Part shown: one piece after another, positions 11,685-23,502 of the stretch
Numbering within the stretch: position 1 is the first letter of the stretch
Layout: each line of letters starts with the position of its first letter
Assembly (NCBI GenBank): GCA_001179505.1
Contig: CDMY01000666.1
Coordinates: 62,001-126,000, forward strand
Direction: 5' to 3'
DNA from: Vitrella brassicaformis
Taxonomy: Eukaryota; Sar; Vitrellaceae
Length of the DNA: 64,000 nucleotides
Notes under the pieces: generated by a model
Database searches by the model: none
Told to the model about the DNA's origin: nothing
What the model saw: only the letters and a program-made list of their open reading frames with translations
Program-made: the position numbers and the translations under genes

Positions 11685-13364
11685 TCATTGTTTTGTCCCT
11701 CCCGCCGCCCCTCTCTGTCCATCGCTTTTCCCCCACAAACGCGCCGCCACGACATTCACCTTCTCCCCAACCACTCTGCCCGCATATATAACCCTCTCTT
11801 TCGCCCTTTCACCAGCACTCTGCTGTTCTCTTGGAGCACCGGGCTCCCCGTACGGAGGAGGGGGCGCAGAAGGGTCGGGGAAACCACTTGGCTCTGCGTC
11901 TGGCTCATCTGCCGCACCATAGCCAGCAGCTGGTGCTGCAGGGCTAATCGGTGAATGATATATTGGTGCGCCGGGCGGCTGGTAAGCCTGAGGCGGTGTC
12001 TGATATGCCGGCGGAGCAGCTGACTGTGCAGTGGTGATGATCAGGGGGCCGGGCATGGGACGGCCAGCGTGGGCATAAGCGGTTGGCTGCACGTATGACG
12101 GCTGAACGTGAGTCGCCGCGGGCTGGTGCTGGCTGTAGCTGGTCGGCCGAGGACGGCTGGAGGAGAAAATGAAAGCTGCGGGAAGGAGCAGACCTGAGAG
12201 GGGGAGAAGAAGAGCGGGCTTTGGGAGAGAGACACGCACTGCTGGTGGTGTGTCTTTTGGATTACGTAGAGGATTGATTGGGGTGCTTGAGCGCGCTGTG
12301 AATGTGACAAAGCAGCAGTCCTCACAGCACTGAAAGGGGGAGAGACACGCACGAATGAAGAGTAGAATGGTCACAATATGCCGATCTGCCGATCTGTGTG
12401 TGTCTGCCTTCCATGATGAGCATCCAGAACATCCCAAGCCACGCAGTGACAGCCACGTAGACCAGGAAGAGGATGCCCACCACGACAGCCGACCAACCCA
12501 CCGTCGTGTTTGCCTGCATCAGGATGGAGATGAGACAGCAAGCAGATTGAGACAAAAGGGAAGCCTCGTCGGGTCGCGTGTGTGTCACTTACGCATTCGC
12601 TGTCGTTCGAGCCCCATTCGATTCCGATGCAGCTGAAGACGAATCCGAAGCCAATGACACCGATTGTGTACAGGCAGAAGGGCACATCGTACACAATGAT
12701 CTCCATTGCGCTGATGTGCGCCAGCCGAACACACACATGTCGGTTGATGTGTCTCCATATCGATGAGTGGCTCGTGTCTCACGCCTTGTAAGTGTTTGTC
12801 GATGTTGGCTGAGAGGCCACGTGTGCCGGTGACGCTGCGGCCTGCCTTGCGCCCTCTTTGATGCCCTTGTTGAGCCGATCTGCACGCACGACCGAGCCGG
12901 ATGCCAAGGTGAATGGCTGTCTGTGTGCCCTTTGCGACCTTACATGAAAGATAAACGGACATCGCGCAGTTCAGAAGTCCCAACAGAGCCTCGACGCCAA
13001 TGGATCTGAGGCAATGCACGCAGATGAAGATGACTCACATCGGTACACGTATGCAGCGCCGTGCATCCCCACATCTTGAGCGGCCTGTCGCAGGAGCGGT
13101 CATCAACGAGGCCCAGTACAGCAATGATGAACAAAGGGATGTGGAGGGCGAAAGTCGTGAAGACGCACCATCCCAATGGCTGCACACGGAAAGCCAATTA
13201 AGGAGCAATAATGGGAGAGGCTCAGCGAAGTCGGCAGCTTCACCACGTAGTGGCAATACCTTGTCGCACATGGTCAAACATGACGACAGCCCCTGGCACA
13301 GGCTGTTGCATGCGCTGCCACAACACTGGCTGCATGACGAGCACCCCTGGCAAATGTATATCAT
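11685..13364 (-). CDS. Multi-pass membrane protein: Cys-rich N-terminus, Pro-rich tail
   Basis: No family recognised. The first exon gives MIYICQGCSSCSQCCGSACN and continues with four more cysteines, a dense pattern typical of S-acylated termini. Hydrophobic helices follow: TTFALHIPLFIIAVLGLV, a stretch around ALLGLLNCAMSVYLSC, YDVPFCLYTIGVIGFGFVFS, and SAVVVGILFLVYVAVTAWLG. The C-terminal exon starts with CCEDCCFV. It then turns into a Pro/Ala/Gln-rich tail with SAPPPPYGEPGAP, which contains a PPxY motif used by WW-domain ligases, and ends in a basic/Ala helix. Exon joins are approximate. It is head-to-head with the HAD phosphatase (97 bp). Likely an endomembrane or plasma-membrane scaffold; this is inference. 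Confidence 0.7.
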
Positions 13365-13460
13365 CGCTGTACCGCTGCTCTCCAGACGTGGGATCTGCGG
13401 AAGTGGGGGCGGGAAGCTTGCTGGGGGCCAGTCTCGCGTCAGTCTCACGCGCCAGCGACA

Positions 13461-15253
13461 ATGATGATCACTATGTCCCGGTGTGTTGTTGTCCTTCTTT
13501 GTGCCCTGTTTGAGGGCGCCACAGCGCAGCCGTTCAATGCCGACTGGCTGGCAAAGCCCGTGGAGCCGTCCAAGCAGTGCACAAAGGAGGACCTGAAGGA
13601 CATCAAGGCCTGGATGATTGATCTGGATGGCTGCATGTACATCCCCGGTCGGTGCACTTTCGGCAACAAAACAAATCCGAATGACTAGGTTTGCAATAGT
13701 CTTCTGTGTCGTGCAGGTTCGTTGGTGCACGGCGCCCAGAAGTTCTATCACTGGCTGCGGGACACGAAGAAGTCCTACGTCTTCCTCAGCAACACGGCAT
13801 TCAAGGGCCCCATCGGCGTGCAGGCCAAGTTCAAGAAACGGGAATACTTGATGGAGCCTGAGGTGCCCATCGATCACGTGTGGACGGCTGGCCAGGCTCT
13901 CGGGCTGTTCCTTAAAGAGAACGCCACAGACGGTGACCATGGCCCACCCAAATGAGCAAATGATTAACATGCTCCACGGAGTGGAAGTCGTGTCTCAGGT
14001 TCTTACATCTGGTTGATCCAAAGGACAGCGAAGTACAAGATTGGCAAGGACACCATCTACGACAGCTGCTACAACCAGGTCAAGCTCACAGCCGGACAGG
14101 AGAAGTTCAGCAAGTGGCAAGTCAGGACGTTCTTCCCAAGAGAAGGTCAGAGACCACGCACACACAGACACACAAGCGATGGCGATCTGTCTCTTCTTGC
14201 CTGCTTCTGGTTCTTGCTCAGAGGAGTTCCATGATTGGTTGAAGAAGGCCAATGACTACATCAAGGCCAGCCCCGATGCCCCCCAGAAGTTCTTTTTTGC
14301 CCTGTGCACCGAGAAGCCCGAAGACAGACACTCAGACGACCCCAGCTTCAGCTCCATCCAGAAAATCGAATACAGACCCGACGGTACGCACGTGTGCGCA
14401 TGTAACGTACCATGCACCCATCTATCTATTCGTCCATCTCTTCAGGGTACATGGGATGGTCCAATACGGTCCTGGACATGATGATCCGTTTCGTCAAGAA
14501 CGGCGCTACCTTCATCAACACTGCACCCGACCAACTCGAGCCCGAGAAGAAGGCACCAGACGGCGTCACCATGCACACGGGCAGCATCGGCCCCTGGACA
14601 GCCTGGATCAAGGACGCCATCTACCCCAAGGGCTGGAAACGGCCTGACAAGGGCGGCAAGCTGACCGCTTCCATGGGCTACGGTGGATGTGTGGGCAAGG
14701 GCGGGCATGTCGGCGTCAAGTACATGATGTCTCAGGATCGTCGATGCGCAGCACAGGAACATGACGGGGGCGGACAAGCTGAAGCTCGAACAGGTGGCCA
14801 TGGTCGGAGACAAGTAAGCAGAGCAAAGGAAGAAGAGAGACAGGGAGGCAGGGAGACTATCACCCATTTGCTGGGCTTCTGTATCCTCGCTGCGTGTGTG
14901 TGTGTGCGCAGCATTGCGTCTGACCACACAGGGGGAAATCTGCTGGGCGTCAAAACCGTCCTGGTGCTTTCCGGCGTCCACTCTGTCGAAGACACCAAGT
15001 TCTTCTGCAAAGAGGTGTGCCACTCACAGAGACATGCCATGGTGGGACTACTCAAACCAGGTGCTTGCATCAGAATCGGCCCACATGCTGGCTCAAGGAC
15101 GTCGGGGAAATCCCCAAGATACTCGGCGGCCAGCAGAAGTCGACTTATTTGAGGCCCCAAGCAGGCGCCGCCGCGGGAGTGAAGCCGCCCGCGGGGGCCG
15201 AGCCGGAGCAAATTGTGGCGGAGGGCGTGTCTGAGGAAGATCCGTGTGCGTGA
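13461..15253 (+). CDS. Secreted HAD-superfamily phosphatase (class IIA, NagD/PNPase type), frame break
   Basis: Haloacid-dehalogenase hydrolase of the 4-nitrophenyl-phosphatase/phosphoglycolate-phosphatase group. Motif I is MIDLDGCMY, nucleophile and acid Asp54 and Asp56. Motif II is YVFLSNTAFKG. Motif IV is MVGDK, then SDHTGGNLLGVKTVLVLSG after an intron; the C-terminal signature is RPTCWLKDVGEIPKILGG. The N-terminus is an evident signal peptide (MSRCVVVLLCALFEGATAQP after a short lead), unusual for this mostly cytosolic group. Seven or eight exons; most junctions keep frame. Near 14731-14737, inside an exon, the frame of GKGGHVGVKYMM must change by one base to continue as RIVDAQHRNMTGADKLKLEQ. 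This is either a sequencing indel, a real frameshift or a missed feature. Convergent with the DUS3 gene. Confidence 0.85.
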
Positions 15254-15445
15254 TGCGGTGCTGTGCAATTGCCAACCACTGTAGTTGTTTCTCACAGAGA
15301 GATTGGGCACGACAGAATCCTTTCAACTGCAAGAAACATTCATGCATCACCATGAGCATTGCTGTCCGTACACGACGCGCATAAACCAATCCATCAAAGC
15401 TACTGTGACTGCACCGATCCATCCTACTGGATGCATCGATCTCCC

Positions 15446-18252
15446 TTACCCCCAATCGCCCCCTCTCAGCTCATCCGAGCCACCAGCACCATCAGCACCA
15501 TCAGCAGCAGCATCAGCCGTGGTCGTGCTCGCAGGCCCACTCCCTGTGCTGACGCCATTGGTGCTGGCATTGGCATATCCGCTGCTCTTGTGTTTGGGCA
15601 TGAATGTGAAGTCCTTCGGCACCGGCCCCAGCAGCATCTCGCTGATCTCGATCCAGTCCTTGACATTGGTGGACGCCATCTTGGTCTCGAGGTCGTTGCG
15701 GCCCACGAAGGGGTCGGGGCGCAGGTTGATGTGGCACGGCACACGCTCGAGTAGACCGACGGGGATGTAACGAGACAGGAATGACAGCCACTCCAACATA
15801 AACCTGACGTATCCACACAACACAACACGACAGAAGAACAGGTGCACACTCGCCTGCCTGAGCAGTGAGTTTGGTCGTCGCGTCACCTGCTTACCGTCGT
15901 GTGGTAGCGACGCCTTTGGGATCTGAGCCCCAGTTCTCCATGCCGAACTTGGCGTAGTCTCGCAGGATGTCCAGACGCTCTGACGCAGAAATGTCCCAGT
16001 GCCGCTTCTCACGGATCTCTGAATGCATCAACACAAGGGCGACGCGAGTCACAGACAGGTCAGTGCTGCTATCCCTCCGTGTGTGCGGTATCTGACCTAC
16101 CTGTGAATATCCATGGCTTGATGAGGGCCCCTCTTGCCACCATGAGAGAGTCGGCGCCCGAGTGCAGCAAATGGTCCTCGGCCTCCTCCCAATTCATGAT
16201 GTCACCACAGCCGATGAGGGGCACCTTCTTGAGGGTCTGCTTGCACACTTGCATGTAATCCCAATCGGCCTTCTTGGTGTATCTGAGCCACACACACACA
16301 GAAGCCACCCATGACTCAATTGCGTGTTGTGTGTGGCTCTCCAGCCACGTGCGTACCTCTGCTTGGCCGTCCGCGCGTGCAGACAGATGGCCGACACGCC
16401 CCACTCCTCCAGCCTGACGGATGGATGGATGCCACAAGGACACACCACAGAGATGGAGACGCATTGTTGCCTGCCCTGCAGGGACCGATCGTGTGTTTGT
16501 GTGTACACGCCTACTTCGGCATGAGGTTGTGTGCGGTGTATGAGGGCTCGTTGTGGGCGTTGCGCATCTTGATCGTCAACGGACACGCAAGAATCGACGA
16601 CATACCTGCAGAATCCAACACACCGTAACATCCACATGTGTGCGGGTCTTGCATCCACATCAATATTCTGGTCGGTCATACATGTGTGTGTCGGCTGACT
16701 GACCTCTGACGATGCCCTCCAACCTTTGTGGTTTGGTGCTGAGTACCGTCCCCGCGCCCCACCGGTGCACCTGGTCCAGGGGGCACCCCATGTTGATGTC
16801 CACAAAGTCGCACGACACATGCTCGTCAAGCATCTCGGCACACCTGACCACATGCAGACATTACAACGATACGATGATGTGTGTATCTGGCTGGTGCAGG
16901 AGTGCCGGCATGTCTGTACCTGGTCATGACGTCGGGCCATCCGCTGGCCACCTGCACGCCAAAGCACTTCTCTTCCTCGTGACGCCTGATCATGACACAA
17001 CGCACACACATGAAGCAGCGGCTGGCTGGGTGCAGGGCGTGGTGTGCGTGTTGCCTTACTTGAGCAGCGCCCACTCTGACGGCTTCCCCTGCAGCAGCGA
17101 ATCAGCCAACGCCATCTCACCCACCTGACACACACACACACACACACACACATCAGCACACACAGACACAGAATCCATGCAGGCCTCACTCACGGACGGA
17201 AATTTCATCCCACCCACCGTCACGTCAGCCCCCAATCTCCTGCACAGCCGCCTGAACGGCAGGTTGCCGACGGTCGTCAGCGGAGCCAACACCAGTTTCC
17301 CTCTCAGATCCAGCGACCTGCCCTCGCGCCTTCTGTCCTCCCATGTGGACACAATGGCCGCCCCGATAGACGGGTCGGGCGGCAGGGGAGCGCTTGGTGG
17401 GTCGGGGAGGGGGCTGCTGGTCTGCTTGGCCTCTTGCAGGGATGTCCTGTAGGCCTCCCATGTCTGCACAAAGGCCTGTGAGCGGGGGTAGGAGTGCCGC
17501 TGCTTCCGAAGCCGGTGCTTGATGTCATCGGTCAGCTGGTTGGTCACACCGCAGCTCTTGAGGTGGCCATCCATCATGGCTGGCGTCACCATCTCACCAT
17601 CCTTCGTCAAATTGCGGCCTGCAAACACGCGTATATGAAGGCGATTGTGTGCTCGACTGTCCCTGTGCTTCTGTCACCTTGTGCGTCGATATGTTTGCCG
17701 CCGAATCGACAGTTGGCACCCGCCATGCACATGCCGAACTTGTCAAACACAGGACAGTCACCGCCCAGATCAGGTGGACGGACCTGCAGACAGACAACAT
17801 ACAACACATCCATGATCAATCGGCATCGATTGGTTCTGCGTATGCACGTGTGTGCGTACCTCCATGAATGCAGCCAGGTCGTGCTTGAACCGGCACTTAT
17901 CGCCGAACGCACACTCTCCCATCCCCGCCACTCTGCCGCACATCTGCTCCTCTCGGTTCTCCTGGTGTAACCGGCGGTTCTCCCGCCTCTCCTTGTTCTT
18001 GTTCTGCCCTCGCACTCGCTTGCGGCTGCCCTTGTCCTCTGCACTCCGCTTCTGAGGCAACGTCGTTTGCTTGCCGTCAGCTGCTTGCTCGGTGCATGCG
18101 GCTGGATCATCACGGCGGGATGCATCTGCATCAGCAGTGGAGGGGCGCGGTGGGCGTGGGATGATGAATTCGGCCTTGATTGGAGCGTTGCCTCTGGCAA
18201 TGATGGCGTCGATGCGTTGTTGTCGCTCTTCCTCGGTCTCTGACGATGCCAT
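15446..18252 (-). CDS. DUS3: tRNA-dihydrouridine(47) synthase, DUS3 type
   Basis: Flavoenzyme that reduces uridine 47 of tRNAs (and some mRNA sites) to dihydrouridine. The N-terminus is a charged RNA-binding part with two CCCH fingers: [20 protein letters not shown] (C-x8-C-x5-C-x3-H, residues about 105-124) and [22 protein letters not shown]. The TIM-barrel follows: [59 protein letters not shown], a conserved-Cys loop, then [24 protein letters not shown] and [15 protein letters not shown]. The C-terminal helical domain ends in a Ser/Ala-rich tail. Finger-plus-barrel order is specific to DUS3. About ten exons. Start is the Met of [10 protein letters not shown]; a longer frame upstream lacks support. 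Head-to-head with SF3B5 across 158 bp. Confidence 0.93.
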
Positions 18253-18410
18253 CTTCTTCTCAGTGAAGCACAAGGACGCCCCGAAGCGCGGGCTAAGCTT
18301 GCGAGCTTGAAGCCAGAACGGAAGAAGTGGATCTGAGGCTTCTCTGGTCATTGAGGCTGTCCGTGGACAGCATCTACCGCCTTGTTGAAGATCTCTGTTG
18401 TTGAGGCATC

Positions 18411-18860
18411 ATGTCGACGGTGTATGACCGGTTCAACATCCACGCTCAGCTGGAGCACCTGCAGATGAAGTACCAGGGCACCGGCAACGCTGACACCACC
18501 AAATGGTCACACATGAGACGACACATGAGCAAGGAAAGTGATGGCTTCGTCGTCGACTGGCTTCTGTGCGTTTTGTGTGCAGGGAGTGGACAACCAACAT
18601 CCATCGCGACACTTTGGCGTCGCATGTGGGTCACTATTCGCGCCTCGCCTACCTTGCTGTCGCTGAGAACGAACCCATTGCCAGGATACGATTCAGATGC
18701 CTCCAGGTGGGCGTGTGTCCCTGAGAGCCAGAGAACGAAGCAGAGCTTACATGATGCGTTCACCCTGCTGCGTGCATGCCTGTGCCCTCTGTGTGTGTGT
18801 GTGCTCGTTCAGGCCATCCCGCGGCCGTGTGGTCCCCCGCCGCCCAAGACAGACGGATAG
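18411..18860 (+). CDS. SF3B5: Splicing factor 3B subunit 5 (SF3b10)
   Basis: Smallest subunit of the SF3b complex of U2 snRNP, buried between SF3B1 and SF3B3 and needed for branch-site recognition. Three exons (18411-18505, 18583-18706, 18813-18860) join without frame loss into 88 residues, the usual size. Hallmarks: FNIHAQLEHLQMKYQGTG followed by NADTTKW, then EWTTNIHRDTLASHVGHYSR, AVAENEPIARIRFRCL and the terminal PCGPPPPKTDG. Start ATG and stop TAG are unambiguous. A stray copy of its last exon lies at 21567-21637. Confidence 0.95.
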   Translation: MSTVYDRFNIHAQLEHLQMKYQGTGNADTTKWSHMRRHMSKESDGFVVDWLLCVLCAGSGQPTSIATLWRRMWVTIRASPTLLSLRTNPLPGYDSDASRWACVPESQRTKQSLHDAFTLLRACLCPLCVCVLVQAIPRPCGPPPPKTDG

Positions 18861-19213
18861 ATTGTATGAGTGGACCAGATGATCGAGAGACGTGTAGAAT
18901 GCATTGTTAGTGTACAGTGGAACTCGTTGATGCTTGGTGAATTAACGTGTTGCAAAATGTCCGCACGCAGCAGCAAGATCGACATGAATGCACACAAGAC
19001 CATGCTTTGATGGCTACGTCGCATGACTCTCCCTCAATGTGTGAGCCATCTCATGAGTCGCTTACTGCGCATCATCCATTCACAATCGCACAGGCCACAA
19101 CCGACACAGCATCCCAAAGGAAGACGCTCAGCTCTCGTCTCGACCGCCAGATAAGACGCGACGAGAGCTCATCGGCTACAGTAGAAATGAGCTAGGTGTC
19201 ACTTGACACGAAT
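18861..19213. other. Convergent intergenic region
   Basis: Between the SF3B5 stop and the GTP-A 3' end. I looked on the minus strand for a transmembrane last exon like those of GTP-B and GTP-E and saw none. No gene recognised. Confidence 0.4.
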
Positions 19214-21495
19214 CTACACGTCACTCCCACGGATGTTTCCTATGTGTGTTTGTGTCCCGTCGGTTACCTCCTCTTCGTCCGACTCGACGTCGATTACCTC
19301 CTCCTCAGACCACTCGAGTTCGTCGTCGAATATCCTCCTGCAGCCCACACAGGCACAATGGTGAGTTCGATCAAGTTTGTGACCATTGGGTGTGGCTGAC
19401 TCTCTGTGGCATCGAATGAGGTCGTTGAGGATGAAGGTAAACGGCCGGATGACGAGTAGGCTGTGCTCTGGAGTGAGCTCCTTCTTCTTCATGGGCCTGC
19501 TGATCATTGGGTACACATCATGCTCCTCGACACTAAACCAACGCACACACCCACAAACAGCAGTGAGAGGTCGCATGCTAGAAATGCCTTCTACCTACCT
19601 TCCTCTCTTTATCACTCCCTTCACTTACCCCAAGGCCGCAGAGACCTTCTCGACCGTCTTGTCGACCTTAGCTGATTCAAGTATGAGGAGCGGGTCGCTG
19701 TAGATGTGCTGGCGGTCATTGTCCTCAATGATCTCGTCGCACTTGTTGAGGATGACGATGACCTTCACATCGTGATCTGCACACACACCACACAAACGAA
19801 TAGACAGATCGACCGATGCAGACAGACGGACATCTTCGTTGGCTTGTTGATAGCTTAGTTGTTGTTGATGTTGTTGCTTGTTGCTCCTGCTTACAGCGGA
19901 CGACCCTGGCCATCTTGCGGTAGTGTTCGAGGCCAGTCGGGCTCGTGGCGGTCGCGTCCATGACCAGGAACACGGCCTTGGGGCGGTAGCGCTCCAACTC
20001 GGCCGTAGTGCCAACGCTGGTCAGCGGAACCACACACACACGAGAGACACGCAAAGGACAGAGGACAGAGACTTGACTGATGATCTGTGTGAAAGGGTGG
20101 GTGGGCCCGTACCGCAGGAGGGAGAGGATTTGCTCCTCCTCCCTGGTGAGTTCTTGCCCCATGCACTTCTTGGCCTGTATGTCCTTGATCTCGTCATAGT
20201 CGATGGTCATGTTGAACCCGTTTTTGATCCGCCCCTCGACGAGTAGCAGCAGCAGACGCAAGTTTCTATGCTCCAGACCTACGCACACACCGCACGGACA
20301 CACACACGCACACATACATACATACAGACAGAGAGAGAGAGGCAGACACACGCAGACAGGTGGGGAGACAGTATGCACACCTTTGCCGTCCTGCAGACAG
20401 AGGTACTTGTTGCCGCCGAGCATGTACGTCTCCAATGTGGACGTGACGCTGCTATAGTGGCCCCCGGGAGCCGTCGGGCCGTACTGCAGGCAGGTCGCAC
20501 ACACACATATACACGCACACACACACACACACACACAACACACACACATACATATGCAACACGCACTATGTGGGCGCGTCAGCGTGGGTCTGACCGTGAC
20601 ATAGTTGTCGTAAGGGCCCATGGCATTCATGATACTGCGGATGTGGTTGCACAATGTCGTCTTGCCAACGCTGAACAGCAGCACATGAACAAGAAGTCTG
20701 GTGGGCAGTGTGCTGCGTGGCATACGTACCCCGGCTCCCCAGCAAACAGAATGGTGACCGGCCTGCCCTTGTACTCCCTGACGAAGTCCTTGATCTGCTT
20801 CACTCTGGAACACAGACACACCCTGGACGAAACCCTGACTTCTCTTCCCTCACGCCATGTTGTCTTGCCTGCAGAGGTCGCTCGTGTTGCCCAGCCCACG
20901 GTTGCCGGAGAACCTCGGCAACAAGCTGCAAGACTCGCGGTTACCAAAGACTTCTCGACCACCACTGTGTGCAAAGGAAACACTCAGAGAAGCCATCGGT
21001 GCGTGGTCGCTGATCTGGGTCTCGACCTCTGCAGATTCCGCACGTCAGCGAAAAATATGATCTTGTCCCTGCAGTCCTCTGTGCACAGCGGGCGGAGCTC
21101 GTCGTCGATCTCCACGGCATACCCACCATGGCCATCTCCGAAGACGGGACGGCCGTCGAGCAGACCAACGGCTCTGCGGGGCCCGTCTGGCTCCTGACCA
21201 AAACACCATTCAGAGCAGACAGAAGAGAGGAGGGCTGCCATCCTTAAAATTTCCGCTCACCCCATTCGACGGCGCCTCGCCTGACGACGACGGGACTCTG
21301 CCATCGCTGTCGGGCGGCCTGACCTCCTGATAAGCAGCATTCTCCATCACTGTGTAAGGCTGCCTCCCACGATCAACGCAACGACGAGACCTGCGGACCG
21401 ACCGCACAGGAAGCGACACTGTCAGGCGGGAAGTGGGCTGTGTCTGCTCACCTGGTGAACACAGATGAATATTCGGATCCCTCGGCTGCTGCCAT
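19214..21495 (-). CDS. GTP-A: P-loop GTPase-like protein, long N-terminal form
   Basis: First of five paralogues. Walker A is split by an intron: FAGEPG|VGKTTLCNHIRSIMN. Then comes GHYSSVTSTLETYMLGGNKY with a DxxG-like LQDGKG, a middle helical exon (TREEEQILSLLR), a beta strand PKAVFLVMDATA and the base-specificity motif VIVILNKCDE. The C-terminal part reads VYPMISRPMKKKELTPEHSL, then LLVIRPFTFIL, then an acidic segment (WSEEEVIDVESDEEE). The N-terminus (MAAAEGSEYSSVFTR, then MENAAYQEVRPPDSDGR and VGLLDGRPVFGDGHGGYAVE) is shared only with GTP-D. The reading frame runs past the acidic exon's usual donor (GAGGAG|GTAACC) to a stop at 19214; a further exon was not found. The family resembles TRAFAC GTPases (MMR_HSR1/IRG/dynamin-like) by motif order only; function unknown. 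Confidence 0.72.
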
Positions 21496-21566
21496 ATCAC
21501 ATATTTTTCGTCGTATAACTTGTCTAACGGTCGGGAAGAAATAATCAGTGCAAAGCTCGTCTGCAT

Positions 21567-21637
21567 GTGCGTGTGTCTGTGCTCGTAGGCCATCCCCCGC
21601 CCGTGTGGTCCCCCGCCGCCCGAGACTGACGGATGGC
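21567..21637 (+). pseudogene. Fragment of the SF3B5 last exon
   Basis: The stretch GCCATCCCCCGCCCGTGTGG, then TCCCCCGCCGCCCGAGACTG and ACGGATGG, is near identical to the last exon of SF3B5 (18813-18860). It is preceded by the same GTGTGT...GCTCGT.AG intron end. The TAG stop is changed to TGG. No other SF3B5 exon is near. It lies upstream of GTP-A and reads in the orientation of the parent gene. Confidence 0.8.
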
Positions 21638-21954
21638 GCGCGCGTCGATGCAAAAGAAAGTGGCGCACAGTGCCAGCGGACCTGATTGATGTTGGCTCAA
21701 TCACATTGCCATGTGCGCACTGCTTTTGTTACAAAATCGCATTCAGGCATACAGATGGTAGTCCAAGCATGCATACACACAGGCAGTCACGGGAAAGGAG
21801 GAAAAACGACTCGATCCATTCCCACAACCACACCATACCACACTACACCAGACAGGCCCCTGCAGCAAAAAGTAGTAGCCATACTGAGGTGACTCAGGCA
21901 CAGACACATCCATTCTCATCGTGACCAAAAACGAGCTAGCGAGTTACTACTGAG
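21638..21954. other. Intergenic region upstream of GTP-A
   Basis: Sequence between the SF3B5 fragment and the CBM-1 stop. No coding potential or repeat recognised. Confidence 0.4.
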
Positions 21955-23502
21955 TTACTGCGAACGATTCCTCTCACTGTGCTCACTGACGGCTATCTCG
22001 GCAATCTTGTCAAAATCTTTGTGCGGCACATCTGCCAGATCGAATGCGCGGTCCCTGTTCTTTCTGACTACATGGTCATACACACTCCCGTATGGCCACG
22101 CCTTCTTGATGTCCTTCATGACGGGGTGCGGGATGCCCGGCTGGTTCTCCTTTGGCGCCGAAGGGGCCGTCCATACCGTGACGAACCACACAGGGATGGA
22201 GATGTAGGGGCACTGAGCCACCGACTCGATGTCGGACGCACCGTCAACCAGACCAAGGACGTCTGCATGTGTCGCGAAACCTGACACATGCACACGCTGA
22301 GTACTCACACGATTCCCTTTGTGTGTTTGCTGAGTACGAGTACCTGAGAGGATGGCCTGTGAGAACGCCTCGATCTCTGTGCGAGGCGAGTTGTCCCGGC
22401 AGATGACCATGCCCATCAAATTGTTGGGATTGTCGGTCAAAATCTCCAGCTGGATACCCTTCTTCAAGAAGGCCTCCGTGAGGTACGGCTTCAGCGCCCC
22501 GAGAAACGCCTGCTGAGCTCCACTCTGCACAAACCACGCACACACGGACGTGAAGGTGCGTGCATACGCGTGCGTGAGTGCACTGACCGTCTTGTAGGCT
22601 CCGTTTGAGTAATGCAGCCCCAATCGGCACACTTGAGCCCCCCGAGGCTTTGGCGGTGTCACCGTCTTACGCTTCTCGTGAGATGGTGCTGTTGACGTCC
22701 CGATCTGCAGCCGCACTTCACTCGTCGGCGTCTCGGTCTCCCTCGTCCGGGGCGTCAATGAGCCCTGCGATGATGACGATGTCGTAACGCTCTCCTCTTG
22801 GGCCTGCACAGACACACACACACACACACGCACACGCACACGCACACGCACACACATGCACACACATGGCACCGTGGAGGCATTTTTGTGTCGCTTGCTA
22901 ACCTCAGCCACTTCCAGCTGGGATGCAACCTCAGTTGGAGGAGGGGTGAAGGCCCAGTTCTCAGGCACCGCACTCGAGATCCTGGGGTCGCCGAGGAAGT
23001 CGATGATGTCGATTCTGGGCATCGTTTGCCTCCCCTCCAGACGGATGTACTGCCCGACGGCGCCATCGACGTAGTGCTCACGGTTCGGCTTGTCCGTATA
23101 CTCCCAATCTGGCCCTCGCTTGTACTTGTACTGCAGAACACCATCCTTGCGCAGGGTGACCTGGATCTCCTTCTGATACATGACGCCCCTGGGGCAAGCA
23201 CAACAGAGAGACGTACAGGAAGCTTCAAATTATGCCGCCGCATCACTCACTTACTTGAGGCAGCATCTTTCGTCCTTCTCATTGAAGGTCGCCTCCGGCC
23301 TTGGTGCCTCATCCCAGTGGCCTGAGCGCACACACAGAAAGGTACGATTTCCCCTCCTCATACGCTAAGCTCGCTTACCGATCTCTGGGCAGTTGCCGTG
23401 CACACTCAACGGGAAAGTGGTGCTGGGCTTCTCTCCCACAGGCAGGAAGACTCTGAACCTCAACGTCACTTTGTTGGTCTTTGGCGTCCAACTTGAAGGC
23501 AT
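21955..23502 (-). CDS. CBM-1: CBM20-like starch-binding-domain protein
   Basis: The N-terminal about 100 residues match a CBM20 fold: strand KVTLRFRVFLP, the signature SVHGNCPEIG|HWDE, a middle strand YQKEIQVTLRKDGVLQYKYK, and the closing WEYTD...NREHYV with aromatic residues where glucan-binding Trp/Tyr usually sit. IDIIDFLGDPR follows. A Ser/Thr/Pro-rich linker (SVTTSSSSQGSLTPRTRETE) leads to a C-terminal domain without known relatives: RLGLHYSNGAYKT, QLEILTDNPNNLMGMVICRD, PVWFVTVWT, PGIPHPVMKDIKKAWPYGSV and YDHVVRKNRDR. Six or seven exons; frame holds. Starch or glycogen binding is inferred from the fold. Head-to-head with GTP-B, 341 bp between starts; the same pairing recurs at CBM-2/GTP-C and CBM-3/GTP-E. 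Confidence 0.75.

Noticed and set aside
20268-21197. 309-codon plus-strand open frame opposite GTP-A
   Set aside because: Crosses several GTP-A introns and exons; composition (HTHTHTHTH) comes from antisense CA tracts.
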